A stretch of DNA of 64,000 bases from Rhodocytophaga rosea (GCF_010119975.1 NZ_CP048222.1:7726501-7790500); one strand, 5' to 3'. Numbered from the stretch's first letter, positions 38,701 through 48,534 are shown. Made by a program: numbers and translations. Notes: generated from the letters alone by a model not told the origin.

Positions 38701-40041
38701 ATGAGAACACCACCCGTTTTTCCAAAACCCAAGAGAAGTCTTGTATTCATGCTTTTACTTTTCAGCTTTCTGTTTAGTTGCGATGAATTAGAGCAATGGT
38801 GGCCCAAAGACACCCAGAAACAGGAACCGGCCGATGTAGTACATGACTGGTATAAATTATTAGCAAAAGTTCAATTTGGGGCAAGTCCACAACCAGTTCC
38901 AATACTAAATTTCAGAAATTTTGGGTATATAGGGGTAGGAGTGTATGAAGCTGTCCATCCCGGTATTAAAGGCTCACTTAGTTTATCTACTCAGCTCTAC
39001 CAGATGCCAGCCATGCCCACACCGGAAAAACACAAGGAGTATCTGTGGGGTGCCTCTGCCAATGCAGCCCTGGCTAGTTTGGCAAAACAGCTTTTGTCTG
39101 GGCTGTCCGATGCTGATAAAGCCAGGATAGATTCGATGGAAAATGCTTATAATATCAAATTTAAATCAAACACAACTCATGAGGTGATTGCCCGTTCTCA
39201 AGCCTTTGGCCGCTCCATTGCTAATGCGATTTACAACTGGTCGACTACTGATAATTTTAACCTTTCCAGTGTGGGATATACAATTCCTGTATTTCCAGGC
39301 TCATGGGAGCTTACCCCACCAGCTTTTCCTAATCCGGTAGGCCCTTATTTAAAGAATCAAAGGCCCTTTCTGGCATCAACCCTCAATTTCAAAGTACGTT
39401 CATTTCCTTATACTTATTCGGAAGACAAGGAATCTAACTTCTATAAAGCCAATAAGCACGTATATGACATTGGAAAATCATTGACGGATGAGCAAAAAGC
39501 AATTGCCAACTGGTGGGCTGATGCAGGTGGGACAGGCGTAGGCATTCCAGCACCTTATCATGCTCTTTCTCTTATAACAGGAGTATTGGAAGGCAAAAAA
39601 TTAAACCTGGGACAAGCTGCAGAAATGTATGCCAGAACTGGAATTTGTTTTAAGGAAGCTACGCTTATCATATGGAAGGTAAAATATCAGCTTCCCCTTC
39701 TCCGGCCCATTACCTATATTCGAAAACATATTGATCCAGCCTGGTTATCCTATTTACCTACTCCTCCTTACCCGGAATATCCTTCCGGGCTTGTTGGGTT
39801 TTATGCTCCTGCAATGCAGGTATTGAAAAGAGAATTTGGTGATCTTCCAATAAAGGACAATGCATATGGTTGGAGGGGAGATGCGCCCAGAGAATATGCC
39901 TCTATCAGCAAACTGGTAGAAGAAGCAGCCAAATCCAGAGTATATGCAGGCATTCACTACCAAATCACCCAGAATATTACTATTGAAATAGGCAATGAAT
40001 TAGGTGATAATATTTCTAAAATCAATTTAAACACACCCTGA
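38701..40041 (+). CDS. Vanadium-haloperoxidase/PAP2-like lipoprotein lacking the PSGH histidine
   Basis: 446 aa with a lipobox (FLFSC, Cys27). The fold is that of vanadium-dependent haloperoxidase-related proteins: motif 1 K328-x6-R335-P (KYQLPLLRP) and motif 3 SR-x4-GIH (Ser412, His419, in SRVYAGIHYQ) are both present and correctly spaced. In motif 2 the usual PSGH reads PSGL (residues 361-364), so the acid-base His is a Leu. The vanadate/phosphate pocket residues otherwise seem kept. It may bind an anion without haloperoxidase activity or use another residue. Monocistronic, with a terminator after it. Confidence 0.8.
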   Translation: MRTPPVFPKPKRSLVFMLLLFSFLFSCDELEQWWPKDTQKQEPADVVHDWYKLLAKVQFGASPQPVPILNFRNFGYIGVGVYEAVHPGIKGSLSLSTQLYQMPAMPTPEKHKEYLWGASANAALASLAKQLLSGLSDADKARIDSMENAYNIKFKSNTTHEVIARSQAFGRSIANAIYNWSTTDNFNLSSVGYTIPVFPGSWELTPPAFPNPVGPYLKNQRPFLASTLNFKVRSFPYTYSEDKESNFYKANKHVYDIGKSLTDEQKAIANWWADAGGTGVGIPAPYHALSLITGVLEGKKLNLGQAAEMYARTGICFKEATLIIWKVKYQLPLLRPITYIRKHIDPAWLSYLPTPPYPEYPSGLVGFYAPAMQVLKREFGDLPIKDNAYGWRGDAPREYASISKLVEEAAKSRVYAGIHYQITQNITIEIGNELGDNISKINLNTP

Positions 40042-40071
40042 GATCTTAGTAGGTATTGTGTTACTTAAGTG

Positions 40072-40116
40072 ATAAGGTGGATATTTCGGGCCTGAGTGCC
40101 TGGGAATCCACCTTAT
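40072..40116 (+). terminator. Hairpin after the haloperoxidase-like gene
   Basis: ATAAGGTGGAT (40072-40082) pairs exactly with ATCCACCTTAT (40106-40116), with extra pairing possible inside the loop (CGGG with CCTG). It lies 31 bp past the stop codon. Confidence 0.65.
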
Positions 40117-40444
40117 GGTTTATAGTGCAATAATAATTGGATTATTTGTACTTTTATGACTGATGATAATTCAACCAGGATGAACGCATACTAGAATTTA
40201 TCTGGCTGTCTAACCTGATTTTGGCATCTTTTGAAACTGACCAGACAGGCACGAAGCAAACATAATTATATTATCTTTATTATTTTCTGCCTTGAACCCC
40301 TGTTACTTTATGAATATCAGAGCTGTAATTCAGGCGTTGTTGTTTTACCAGAATAATAATCCCAAGAAAGCTTTTGAAGCAGTTGTTCAATTTTAGAATT
40401 ATCTCCATATTACTGACATCACACTTAATAATTCTCTATTCCCA
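40117..40444 (+). other. Intergenic region upstream of the GH43 gene
   Basis: About 328 bp. A 28-codon frame at 40310-40396 (MNIRAVIQALLFYQNNNPKK...) has coding-like composition but no known family and is not called. Otherwise nothing beyond the expected promoter. Confidence 0.4.
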
Positions 40445-41581
40445 ATGAGTAAATATCCATCTGTCAAACAAATTGTTGTAGGGCTGAATGCTATCGTTGT
40501 ACAAGTAGTTATTGTTGTACTAATAAGTGGATGCGAGAGCCGCAAATCAGAATCGCAACAGGCTACTGTAGAAACCGAAACGAAAGACACCATAACTACC
40601 CCTCAGAAGCCAACGCCGGTTTCCCAGCCATTGGTATCGCACATGTATACAGCTGATCCTTCAGCGCATGTATTTGAAGGAAAAATTTATATCTATCCTT
40701 CGCATGATATTGAAGCTGGCATTCCTCAAAATGACAATGGCGATCATTTTGCCATGCGGGATTATCATGTTCTTTCGATGGATAGTGTGGGTGGTAAAGT
40801 AACGGATCATGGCGTAGCACTGGATGTAAAAGATGTTCCCTGGGCAGGCCGGCAAATGTGGGCACCAGATGCTGCCTATGCAAACAATCAGTATTACTTA
40901 TATTTTCCGGTAAAGGACAAACAAAATATATTCCGGATTGGCGTTGCTACAAGTACTTCTCCAAGCGGCCCTTTCAAAGCTGAAAAGGAACCTATCAAAG
41001 GCAGTTACAGCATTGATCCGGCAGTGTTTAAAGATACCGATGGATCGTTTTATATGTATTTCGGAGGCATCTGGGGCGGACAATTACAACGCTGGCAAAC
41101 CGGAAAATATGATTCTACCGCTGCCCAGGAACCTGCAGATGGGATGCCATTAGGAGCGAAGGTAGCCAGATTGAATAAAAATATGTTGCAATTTGCCGAA
41201 CCAGTTAAAGAGATTCAGATAGTGGATTCCACAGGCAAATCATTATCAGCCAAAGACCATGACCGCCGCTTTTTTGAGGCTGCCTGGGTACACAAGTATA
41301 ATAACAAATATTATTTTTCCTACTCTACCGGAGATACACATTATATCGCTTATGCCACCGGAGACAGCCCTTATGGCCCGTTTACTTACAAAGGAGTTAT
41401 TTTAAATCCGGTAGAAGGCTGGACAAATCATCATTCAATCGTAGAATATAAAGAAAAATGGTATTTGTTCTATCATGATACCCAACTCTCCGGCCAGACG
41501 CATCTCCGCAATATTAAAGTAACAGAATTAACCCATCAACAGGATGGCAGCATCGCAACAGTGAATGCATACATACAATAG
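40445..41581 (+). CDS. GH43 glycoside hydrolase, lipoprotein
   Basis: 378 aa; signal peptide with lipobox (VLISGC, Cys30). A five-bladed GH43 propeller with all three expected catalytic acids: general base Asp71 (YTADPSAHVF), pKa-modulating Asp191 (SYSIDPAVFKD) and general acid Glu278 (DRRFFEAAWVHKY). The HH pair near the end (GWTNHHSIVEY) often holds a structural metal. Enzymes of this type are usually beta-xylosidases or arabinofuranosidases trimming oligosaccharides at the cell surface. Convergent with the concanavalin-like gene; a terminator lies between. Confidence 0.9.
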   Translation: MSKYPSVKQIVVGLNAIVVQVVIVVLISGCESRKSESQQATVETETKDTITTPQKPTPVSQPLVSHMYTADPSAHVFEGKIYIYPSHDIEAGIPQNDNGDHFAMRDYHVLSMDSVGGKVTDHGVALDVKDVPWAGRQMWAPDAAYANNQYYLYFPVKDKQNIFRIGVATSTSPSGPFKAEKEPIKGSYSIDPAVFKDTDGSFYMYFGGIWGGQLQRWQTGKYDSTAAQEPADGMPLGAKVARLNKNMLQFAEPVKEIQIVDSTGKSLSAKDHDRRFFEAAWVHKYNNKYYFSYSTGDTHYIAYATGDSPYGPFTYKGVILNPVEGWTNHHSIVEYKEKWYLFYHDTQLSGQTHLRNIKVTELTHQQDGSIATVNAYIQ

Positions 41582-41603
41582 CACCCAATCCTTTTATAGA
41601 AAA

Positions 41604-41640
41604 CCTGAAGATGATAGATCATAAATCAATCATCTTCAGG
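41604..41640. terminator. Bidirectional terminator between convergent genes
   Basis: A 12-bp perfect stem (CCTGAAGATGAT 41604-41615, ATCATCTTCAGG 41629-41640), 13-nt loop. Located 23 bp after the GH43 stop. Confidence 0.75.
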
Positions 41641-41745
41641 TAAAGAATTAATTCATTGTTAGCCTTTATTACTCTTTATACTATTTCTTATTAGGGTTTA
41701 TTAAATACAACTTTGTTATAGTACACTGCTAAATAAACACAGGAT

Positions 41746-42441
41746 TTACTCACTGTTATCAGTGCGAACTTTAAATAGGAGAGGCTGTACTTCGATGTTA
41801 TCGAAATAGGTTTGCGCATCGGCTTTTGTCCATATTCCAACATATCCTTCTTTCGTAAAAGCCTTGTCAGTTTCCCTGAAAAGCTCTTTCCCATCTATAA
41901 AAAAGATATATTCATCCTCTATCACCTGCAACTCTATCTGATACCACTTATGTAATGCTATTTTAAAAGGCACATCCGGAAGCCTGGTTCTGCCATAAAT
42001 AGGTAATTCGACCCGGTGTCCGTTTTTAATCCGGTATTCCGTGATACAATTATTAAATGGGTTGATCCACAGGAGATAGTAATTCTTTGTATCCTGGTAT
42101 CGCCAGACAATGCCGCCTCCCCGTTCTTTTTTGCCGCCAGTAAATTTCATTCTGGCAGAAATCCGGATATTTTTTTCTTGCAGCGTGTCTATGATAGCGA
42201 TGTTGCAATAGCTTTTTGGCTTTGGGGCAACTTGAGAAATGACTTTATTTTCCTCATCATCTGTCACTTTCCATTCTCCGGAAATATTTTTCCAGCCATG
42301 AGGAAGTTCATTTACCGAATCCTTCTCAAAAGTAAATGCATGGTTTAAATCTAAAGTTTGTTTGCTTTTTATGTCTGATATACGATCTGCCGTATTTCCT
42401 AATAGGCTTACAATCAGAAAACTAATTATGTAAGTATGCAT
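41746..42441 (-). CDS. Secreted concanavalin-like (DUF1080/LamG-type) domain protein
   Basis: 231 aa with a signal peptide (MHTYIISFLIVSLLGNTA). The body is a beta-sandwich: FEKDSVNELPHGWKNISGEW, ISARMKFTGGKKERGGGIVW, NYYLLWINPFNNCITEYRI, WYQIELQVIEDEYIFFIDGK and YVGIWTKADAQTYFDNIEV. These patterns match DUF1080 or laminin-G-like domains that bind or cleave glycans; exact family not settled. It lies 64 bp downstream of an RND operon on the same strand, but the function suggests an independent gene. Confidence 0.75.
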   Translation of the reverse strand: MHTYIISFLIVSLLGNTADRISDIKSKQTLDLNHAFTFEKDSVNELPHGWKNISGEWKVTDDEENKVISQVAPKPKSYCNIAIIDTLQEKNIRISARMKFTGGKKERGGGIVWRYQDTKNYYLLWINPFNNCITEYRIKNGHRVELPIYGRTRLPDVPFKIALHKWYQIELQVIEDEYIFFIDGKELFRETDKAFTKEGYVGIWTKADAQTYFDNIEVQPLLFKVRTDNSE

Positions 42442-42504
42442 AATTACCGATGAGATTATTTATTAAACAGATAATTTCTGTGTAGTTACAGGAAGGTTTT
42501 GATA

Positions 42505-43647
42505 TTATTGCCTTACCTGCAAAGCTTGCCCGTTTCTTAGCTCTTCGGAAGCGGAGCGCACAATTACATCCCCTGGCTGTACTTCCCCAAACACTTCTAC
42601 CAGCGTATCCACCACATTGCCTTTCTGCACCGTTACCCATTCGGCTACATTATTATTCACCCGGATAATAAACATGCGCTCACTGGAACTTACCAGTGAT
42701 TTTATGGGCACAAACAAGGTAGGAGCAGAGCGTGTAATAGGTAAATTAACTTCAGCATACATGCCGGCTTTCAACTCATTGGATGTATTGTCTACATCAA
42801 ACTCAGCCATCATCGAGCGGTTTTCTTCCTGTACACTGCGGGCACTGCGGGCATATTGGGCGCTAAACTGCTTTTCCGGAATGGCATTTACTGCGAAACT
42901 TACTTCGCTCTTCTGCGGAATCTGGTTGGCATACATTTCCGGAATGGCAATAGTCAGGCGCAAGGTTTTATTTTCCTCCAATACAAATAATGGACTGGCT
43001 TTTCCATCTCCAGGTCCTACCAGTGCACCAGGACTGATTGAGCGTTCGGTAATGAGGCCATCAAAAGGAGCCGTAATGGTTAAGTAGTTGACTAATTGTG
43101 CTTTGGTCTGATAATAAGACTGAGCAGCTTGTACATTTCCCTGGGCAACCGTTACAGTAGCGCTATCAGCCAGTATTCTGGCCCGGGATTGTTCCAGTTC
43201 ATTTACCGATACGGCACCTTGTGTCGCGTTGGTTTGCAGCAATCGTTGATAGGTAGATTTATTTGCCTCAAATTTGGCCCTTTGTTCATGCAAAGCGGCT
43301 TCTGCGGCCAGTAACTGCGCTTTCGACTGACTTAATTCGGCTACTGTTTCCGGTGCATCCAACTGGGCTAATATCTGGCCTTTTTTCACAACCGAACCAC
43401 GGTCTACATTGATTGTTTTCACAAAGCCTTTCACTTTGGGAAAAATTAAAACTTTGTTCCAGGGTTTGAGTTCACCGGGTAAAGTAATCTGCTTGGCAGG
43501 CTGTAATTGCTGCACCTGTGTAACTTCTACTAACTGGGTTTGGGGTGCATCAGCCAGGTTTTTATGTTCTGTTTCTGCGGCTGAATGGCAGGCAGCTACC
43601 CCTATCATGAAAGGGAAAACTTGCCATAAAGATTTTACTATGTTCAT
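42505..43647 (-). CDS. RND efflux periplasmic adaptor, second operon
   Basis: 380 aa lipoprotein (MIGVAAC). Lipoyl halves (FPKVKGFVKTINVDRGSVVKKG and YLTITAPFDGLITERSISPG) flank a short coiled coil; a beta-barrel (MYANQIPQKSEVSFAVNAIP) and C-terminal domain follow. Its ATG overlaps the pump stop by four bases (ATGA at 43644-43647), so the two are translationally coupled. Last gene of the channel-pump-adaptor operon. Confidence 0.92.
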   Translation of the reverse strand: MNIVKSLWQVFPFMIGVAACHSAAETEHKNLADAPQTQLVEVTQVQQLQPAKQITLPGELKPWNKVLIFPKVKGFVKTINVDRGSVVKKGQILAQLDAPETVAELSQSKAQLLAAEAALHEQRAKFEANKSTYQRLLQTNATQGAVSVNELEQSRARILADSATVTVAQGNVQAAQSYYQTKAQLVNYLTITAPFDGLITERSISPGALVGPGDGKASPLFVLEENKTLRLTIAIPEMYANQIPQKSEVSFAVNAIPEKQFSAQYARSARSVQEENRSMMAEFDVDNTSNELKAGMYAEVNLPITRSAPTLFVPIKSLVSSSERMFIIRVNNNVAEWVTVQKGNVVDTLVEVFGEVQPGDVIVRSASEELRNGQALQVRQ

Positions 43648-46600
43648 AAAGTTGTTTGCGGATTAGATTGGGTATAAAAATTACTTTGTGGATCTTCAGG
43701 ATCGAGAGAAACGGATTGTAAGGAAGCTTTCTGCTGGATCAGAATAAATACAGCCGGGAGAATCAGCAGTGAAGCCAGGGTAGAGGCAATCAGTCCACCG
43801 ATTACGGCTTGTCCTAAGGGAGCAATCTGGTCGCCGCCTTCTCCTAAGCCAGACGCCATCGGAATCATACCGGCAATCATGGCAATACTGGTCATCAGAA
43901 TAGGACGGATACGGCTGTTGGCCGCCATCACTACGGCTTTCCGGGCATCTTTCAGCTGGAGCCTTAGGTTTTCGGCATTGGTTACCATCAGAATGGCATT
44001 GGCTACTGATACACCTACCGACATGATTAAGCCCATATAGGATTGCAGATTCAGGGTTGCTCCGGTTAGTAAAAGCATTCCTATGGAACCGAGTACTACA
44101 GCCGGAATGGTAGAAAGCACCACCCAGGATAATTTGAAGGATTGAAAGGTAGCACTCAGCAGCAGAAAAATAATCACAATGGCGATCATCAGCCCGGTCT
44201 GTAAACTGCTCAAGGTTTCGGTTAACAGATTCGTCTGTCCTTTTTGCTCTATAATTACCCCACGAGGTGGTGTTCCTGCGTCTGCAATGGCTTGTTGTAC
44301 GGATTTGTTGGCGGCACCCAGGTCTTTTTCATGCAGGTTAGCATTAATAGTAACCAGCCTGTTAGGTCCTGAACGATCATATTGACCTGGAGCGGTTTCT
44401 TCCCAGAAGGTGGCCACATCCGATAGTACCGGGTGCATGTCACCTGAATGTAAAGGAATATTACCGATGGCATCCACACTCGACATCTGGCTTTCCGGAA
44501 TCTGCACCTGAACCTGATAGGCCAGACCTTTGGAATTATCAAGCCACAAGTTTTTATCGGTAAAGCGGCTGGAAGAAGTAGCCGCTACCATCGAACGGGC
44601 TACCTGGGTAGAAGTTATGCCCAGTTGACCAGCTCTTTCGCGGTTCATTTCTACCCGCAATACCGGATAGGAGAGGGGCTGGGCAATTTGTACATCGCGT
44701 AAGAACGGTATCTGCTGCATTCTCTCCTGAATCTTTCTGGCAAAACGCCCGGCTTCTTCTACATCTTTGGCGGCAACGGTTACTTCAATGGGCGTTGCTG
44801 CACCCTGGCTCATGATCTTATCTACTAATTCAATGGGCTCGAATGTGATTCGCAGGCCAGGTATTTTCCGGGTGATCTGATCCCGCAATTGCTCTTTTAA
44901 TTCATCTATCTGTACCGGAAAATCTTCGTGAAGGGAGACTTGTAACACCGCTTCATGTGGACCGCTGTTGAATACGAAGATGTTAGAAGTTCCATAGCTG
45001 GAAGGTACCGTACCTACATAGGCAGAACTAATGGCTACATTCTCAGCCCCTACTTGCGACTTAATAATGTCTAACACTTTAAGCGTCGCTTCTTCTGTGC
45101 GTTCTACTCGCATACCGTCCTGTGCCCGTAAACGCAACTGAAACTGGCGGCTATTGGCTTTAGGTAAAATATCAGTTCCAATGAAATAAAAACCCAGGCC
45201 AATTAAGGCGATACTGGCCACCAGATATAGTGTTACCGTGCGTGATCTACGGTGCACCACTTTTTCTAATAGCTGAGTATACTTCAGCTTAAATTTATCA
45301 AATCCGGAAAGTCTGGCTGGTGGATGATTCGTTTCATCAATCAGGGTAGTTACTTCCTGTGTATCCAGGGCCAGAGTAGCTGGTTCATGGGTAGGATACG
45401 TTTTCAGCAGCCAGTTGGCCAGTACCGGAACAAAAGTTTGCGACAGCAGAAAAGAAGCAATCATGGCAAAACCTACCGATAAGGACAAAGGCAAAAACAT
45501 AGACCTGGGCACTCCATTCATCACGAAAGCTGGGGCAAAAACCGCCAGAATCGCCAGCAAAATCAGGAATTCGGGGAAGGCTATTTCTTTACAGGCATCC
45601 CAGATCGCCTGGGCTTTCGGCTTGCCCATTTCCAGGTGCTGGTGAATATTTTCAATCGTAACCGTCGCCTGGTCAACCAGTACACCTATGGCCAGTGCCA
45701 GTCCGCTTAAGGTCATGATGTTGATGGTCTGGCCAACCAGGTTCAGGAGAATCACCGCTGAAAAAATAGAAATAGGAATGGTGATCACTACAATAATCAC
45801 ACTGCGCCAGTCACGCAGGAAAAGCAGTACCATAATCCCGGTTAGTACAGCACCCAATACTCCTTCTGTTACCAGGCTTTTTAAGGCATTGGTTACATAT
45901 ACCGACTGGTCAAACTCATAGGAGATTTTTACATCTTCAGGTACGGCATTCTGTAATTCTGGCAGCGCCGCTTTAATCTTACTCACCACATCCAGCGTAG
46001 AAGCATCTGATTTTTTTACGACCGGAATGTATACCGCCCGTCTTCCATTGACCAGGGCATAACTTACCGTGATATCAGCGGCATCTTCTACGGTGCCAAT
46101 ATCCCTTACAAACACCGTAGGTCCGGCACCCACTCGGATAGGAATGTTGAGAAAATCTTCCGGTTTGTTGACCAGCGAATTTACCGGCGTCATTAAGGTG
46201 CGATTGCCGATGCGGATATTTCCTGCCGGAGAAGGCTGGTTATTGCTGACAATGGCTTTAATGATTTCTTCTGGGGTAAGCTGGTAACTCCGTATTAACC
46301 TGGGATCTACCCGAACCACAATGGTCCGCTGATTGCCACCAAAGGGCGGAGGTGAAGATACCCCTTCAATTCTGGAGAACATGGGCCGGACCCGGGAGGA
46401 AGCAAAATCCTGGATTTCATTGAGTGATCTGGTTTTGCTTTCAAACACTAATTGCCCAACCGGGACTGAACTGGCATCAAAGCGCACAACCTGCGGAGGT
46501 ACGGTTCCTTCGGGCATATAGGCTTTAGCCCTGGAAACATTATTGGCTACTTCTGCTGCTGCCTGGGCCATATCCGTTCCTGGATAAAATTGCAGTTTGA

Positions 46601-46874
46601 TCAAACAAAGCCCTTGTATGGTTTTTACGTCTACATCCCGGATACCGGAAACATATAAAAAGTGATCCTGGTACTTGGTTGCAATAAAGCCATCCATTTG
46701 ATCCGGCGCCATTCCACCATAGGGTTGCACCACATAAATAGTTGGCAGATCCAGGTTTGGGAAAATATCTACCGGAATGGTGAATAGAGAAAGAATTGAA
46801 AAAAATAGAATTCCCAGAACGGCTACGACGACCAGTATAGGTTTTCGCAGGGCGTTTCTAATTAATTGATACAT
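43644..46874 (-). CDS. RND efflux pump, second operon, with altered Asp pair
   Basis: 1076 aa. Begins MYQLIRNALRKPILVVVAVL and has the twelve-helix, two-loop RND layout. The fourth-helix motif, normally VDDA..ENI, reads LAIGVLVDQATVTIENIHQ: the first Asp is kept but the second is Gln. The helix-10 region reads GVSVANAILMVTNAENL, with Asn instead of the Lys-Asn of HAE1 pumps. Both suggest a subfamily with a different proton-relay arrangement. The C-terminus (DPQSNFYTQSNPQ) overlaps the adaptor start. It lies 29 bp downstream of the TolC-family gene. Confidence 0.93.
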   Translation of the reverse strand: MYQLIRNALRKPILVVVAVLGILFFSILSLFTIPVDIFPNLDLPTIYVVQPYGGMAPDQMDGFIATKYQDHFLYVSGIRDVDVKTIQGLCLIKLQFYPGTDMAQAAAEVANNVSRAKAYMPEGTVPPQVVRFDASSVPVGQLVFESKTRSLNEIQDFASSRVRPMFSRIEGVSSPPPFGGNQRTIVVRVDPRLIRSYQLTPEEIIKAIVSNNQPSPAGNIRIGNRTLMTPVNSLVNKPEDFLNIPIRVGAGPTVFVRDIGTVEDAADITVSYALVNGRRAVYIPVVKKSDASTLDVVSKIKAALPELQNAVPEDVKISYEFDQSVYVTNALKSLVTEGVLGAVLTGIMVLLFLRDWRSVIIVVITIPISIFSAVILLNLVGQTINIMTLSGLALAIGVLVDQATVTIENIHQHLEMGKPKAQAIWDACKEIAFPEFLILLAILAVFAPAFVMNGVPRSMFLPLSLSVGFAMIASFLLSQTFVPVLANWLLKTYPTHEPATLALDTQEVTTLIDETNHPPARLSGFDKFKLKYTQLLEKVVHRRSRTVTLYLVASIALIGLGFYFIGTDILPKANSRQFQLRLRAQDGMRVERTEEATLKVLDIIKSQVGAENVAISSAYVGTVPSSYGTSNIFVFNSGPHEAVLQVSLHEDFPVQIDELKEQLRDQITRKIPGLRITFEPIELVDKIMSQGAATPIEVTVAAKDVEEAGRFARKIQERMQQIPFLRDVQIAQPLSYPVLRVEMNRERAGQLGITSTQVARSMVAATSSSRFTDKNLWLDNSKGLAYQVQVQIPESQMSSVDAIGNIPLHSGDMHPVLSDVATFWEETAPGQYDRSGPNRLVTINANLHEKDLGAANKSVQQAIADAGTPPRGVIIEQKGQTNLLTETLSSLQTGLMIAIVIIFLLLSATFQSFKLSWVVLSTIPAVVLGSIGMLLLTGATLNLQSYMGLIMSVGVSVANAILMVTNAENLRLQLKDARKAVVMAANSRIRPILMTSIAMIAGMIPMASGLGEGGDQIAPLGQAVIGGLIASTLASLLILPAVFILIQQKASLQSVSLDPEDPQSNFYTQSNPQTTL

Positions 46875-46903
46875 AGCAATACTTGTTTATATACTAGAAA
46901 TAA

Positions 46904-48367
46904 TTATTTGACTTGGTTGAGGAAAAGAGACAGATCGCCGGCTGCTGCCGCTTGTAGTAATACAGAGCGCCAGGCGCTACTATTGGCTACGATGCGGTCT
47001 ACTTCTGCCCGGTTGAGGGCAAAAAAACTTTGGATGAACGTAGGCAGGTCGGCTAAGCCACTCTGGTACCTGGAACGGGATTGATTATACGCTGCCCTGG
47101 CAGCTTCTAACTGCACAGGTGCCAGCCTGGCTTGTTCCAGGGAGAGTTGTACCTGCATCTGTGCTTCTTTGAGTTGCCGGCTTATGGCCAGAGACTGCTG
47201 ATTGTAAAGTTCTTTGTAACGTTGCGCCTGAAATTGTTCACTACGGAAATCGTTGTGGATGCGGAAAAAACTGGTCAGGTTCCACCGGGTAGAAATACCA
47301 AACATATAATTATACACCTGATACTTAAATCCGCTCGCCATGTCTGTATGATAACTATCGTCCTGATTAGAGATGCCCGAACCTCTGGCCCATCCGGCGG
47401 CGATCAGGGAAACGGAAGGCAGAAACGAGCGGCGGATGGCTACACTTCTGGCTTCTGAAACCCGTATTTGAGAATTATATAAGCGTAAAACCGGATTGTT
47501 CTCATTGGCCTGTACAGACAAAAGCTGGGCAGGCAACTGGGTATAAAAGGCCATGCTGTCCACCTGAATGCTATCCTGTAAAATACCAGTTAGCTCAGAT
47601 AAACGCAGCCGCTGGGCTTTTTCATTGCGTTCGCTTTCCAGCAGAAGCAGTTGCGCTTTGGTATATTCCGCATTGGCCAGTGAACTATCTACCCCAGGCC
47701 GCATACCTGAAACAACTCCGGCTTCTACTACTCCCTTCACCGTTCGTGTACGCTCAACATTATTGCGCTGTATATCTACCAGTTTCTGGCTGATCAGGGT
47801 AAGCAGGTAGGCATCGGCCACACGAACCTGGTGCTGAAAGAGTTCGTTTTCGTAATCGGCCTGGGTTTTGTTCCGCTCATTTCTGGCGGTTTGTACATTG
47901 GCTGCTACTTTTCCAAAGTTAATCACTTTCCACTCCATTAAAGCAGAGGTAAAACTTCCGAAGGTAGCCTGATAAATATTGTCAGGACGTATACCACCGG
48001 AAGGGGAGAGCGCCGTACCTTCGTTGGGAAAATAGGCTCCGGTTACACTGTTACTGGTTCCATAGGTGTACTGGTCTTGTACGGTTAAGTTGGGCAAATA
48101 CTCACTTTTGGCAGACTGTACTTTCCGTTCGGCGCTATGCACTTCAGCTTGTTTAGCCTTAATAAGTGGATAATTATGCTTGCTCTGCTCGAGTATCTGA
48201 AACAAATCCTGCTGTTGGGCAAGCGAGGGTTGAGAACTCAATGCTGTTACTACAATTGCTATTAGCAGAATTATTACCCATTGGATTAAACCAGTTTTTC
48301 CGGTTTCGGAAGAATTGCTTCTTATACTGGTTGAGTTGGGTTTATTTAAAATAGTCTGGCGTTTCAT
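46904..48367 (-). CDS. TolC-family outer-membrane efflux protein, second operon
   Basis: 487 aa from ATG 48367; a GTG six codons earlier is possible. A signal region at about 35-57 (WVIILLIAIVVTALSSQPSLAQ) is followed by two long helical OEP repeats (EQSKHNYPLIKAKQAEVHSAE ... FFALNRAEVDRIVANSSAW). First gene of a channel-pump-adaptor operon, divergent from the response-regulator gene. The shared 167-bp gap holds an inverted repeat that may be the operator. Confidence 0.9.
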   Translation of the reverse strand: MKRQTILNKPNSTSIRSNSSETGKTGLIQWVIILLIAIVVTALSSQPSLAQQQDLFQILEQSKHNYPLIKAKQAEVHSAERKVQSAKSEYLPNLTVQDQYTYGTSNSVTGAYFPNEGTALSPSGGIRPDNIYQATFGSFTSALMEWKVINFGKVAANVQTARNERNKTQADYENELFQHQVRVADAYLLTLISQKLVDIQRNNVERTRTVKGVVEAGVVSGMRPGVDSSLANAEYTKAQLLLLESERNEKAQRLRLSELTGILQDSIQVDSMAFYTQLPAQLLSVQANENNPVLRLYNSQIRVSEARSVAIRRSFLPSVSLIAAGWARGSGISNQDDSYHTDMASGFKYQVYNYMFGISTRWNLTSFFRIHNDFRSEQFQAQRYKELYNQQSLAISRQLKEAQMQVQLSLEQARLAPVQLEAARAAYNQSRSRYQSGLADLPTFIQSFFALNRAEVDRIVANSSAWRSVLLQAAAAGDLSLFLNQVK

Positions 48368-48424
48368 TGGAATAATTTTGTTCACTTTTCAAAGATTTTA
48401 GCCAAAACTACAGGTGAATGTTGG

Positions 48425-48489
48425 AAACATTTGGGAATCGAACCATTCTTCTGATTTTTTTATTTAAAAGGTATAATTCCCAAATGTTT
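48425..48489. promoter_or_regulatory. 14-bp perfect inverted repeat between the efflux operon and the response-regulator gene
   Basis: AAACATTTGGGAAT (48425-48438) and ATTCCCAAATGTTT (48476-48489) are exact reverse complements 37 bp apart. A third half-site, ATTCCCAAAC, starts at 48517, 41 bp (about four helical turns) after the second. The arrangement fits cooperative binding by an OmpR-type regulator controlling both divergent units. Confidence 0.6.
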
Positions 48490-48534
48490 ACAGAATTGGC
48501 TCCTATTTTTGGTGTTATTCCCAAACTATGTAGT

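Noticed and set aside
40310-40396. 28-codon frame MNIRAVIQALLFYQNNNPKK...
   Set aside because: Too short, no context or family; mentioned only within the intergenic description.
48418-48534. N-terminal extension of the response regulator
   Set aside because: The extra 39 codons overlap the exact inverted repeat and precede the canonical start MKILIIEDE.
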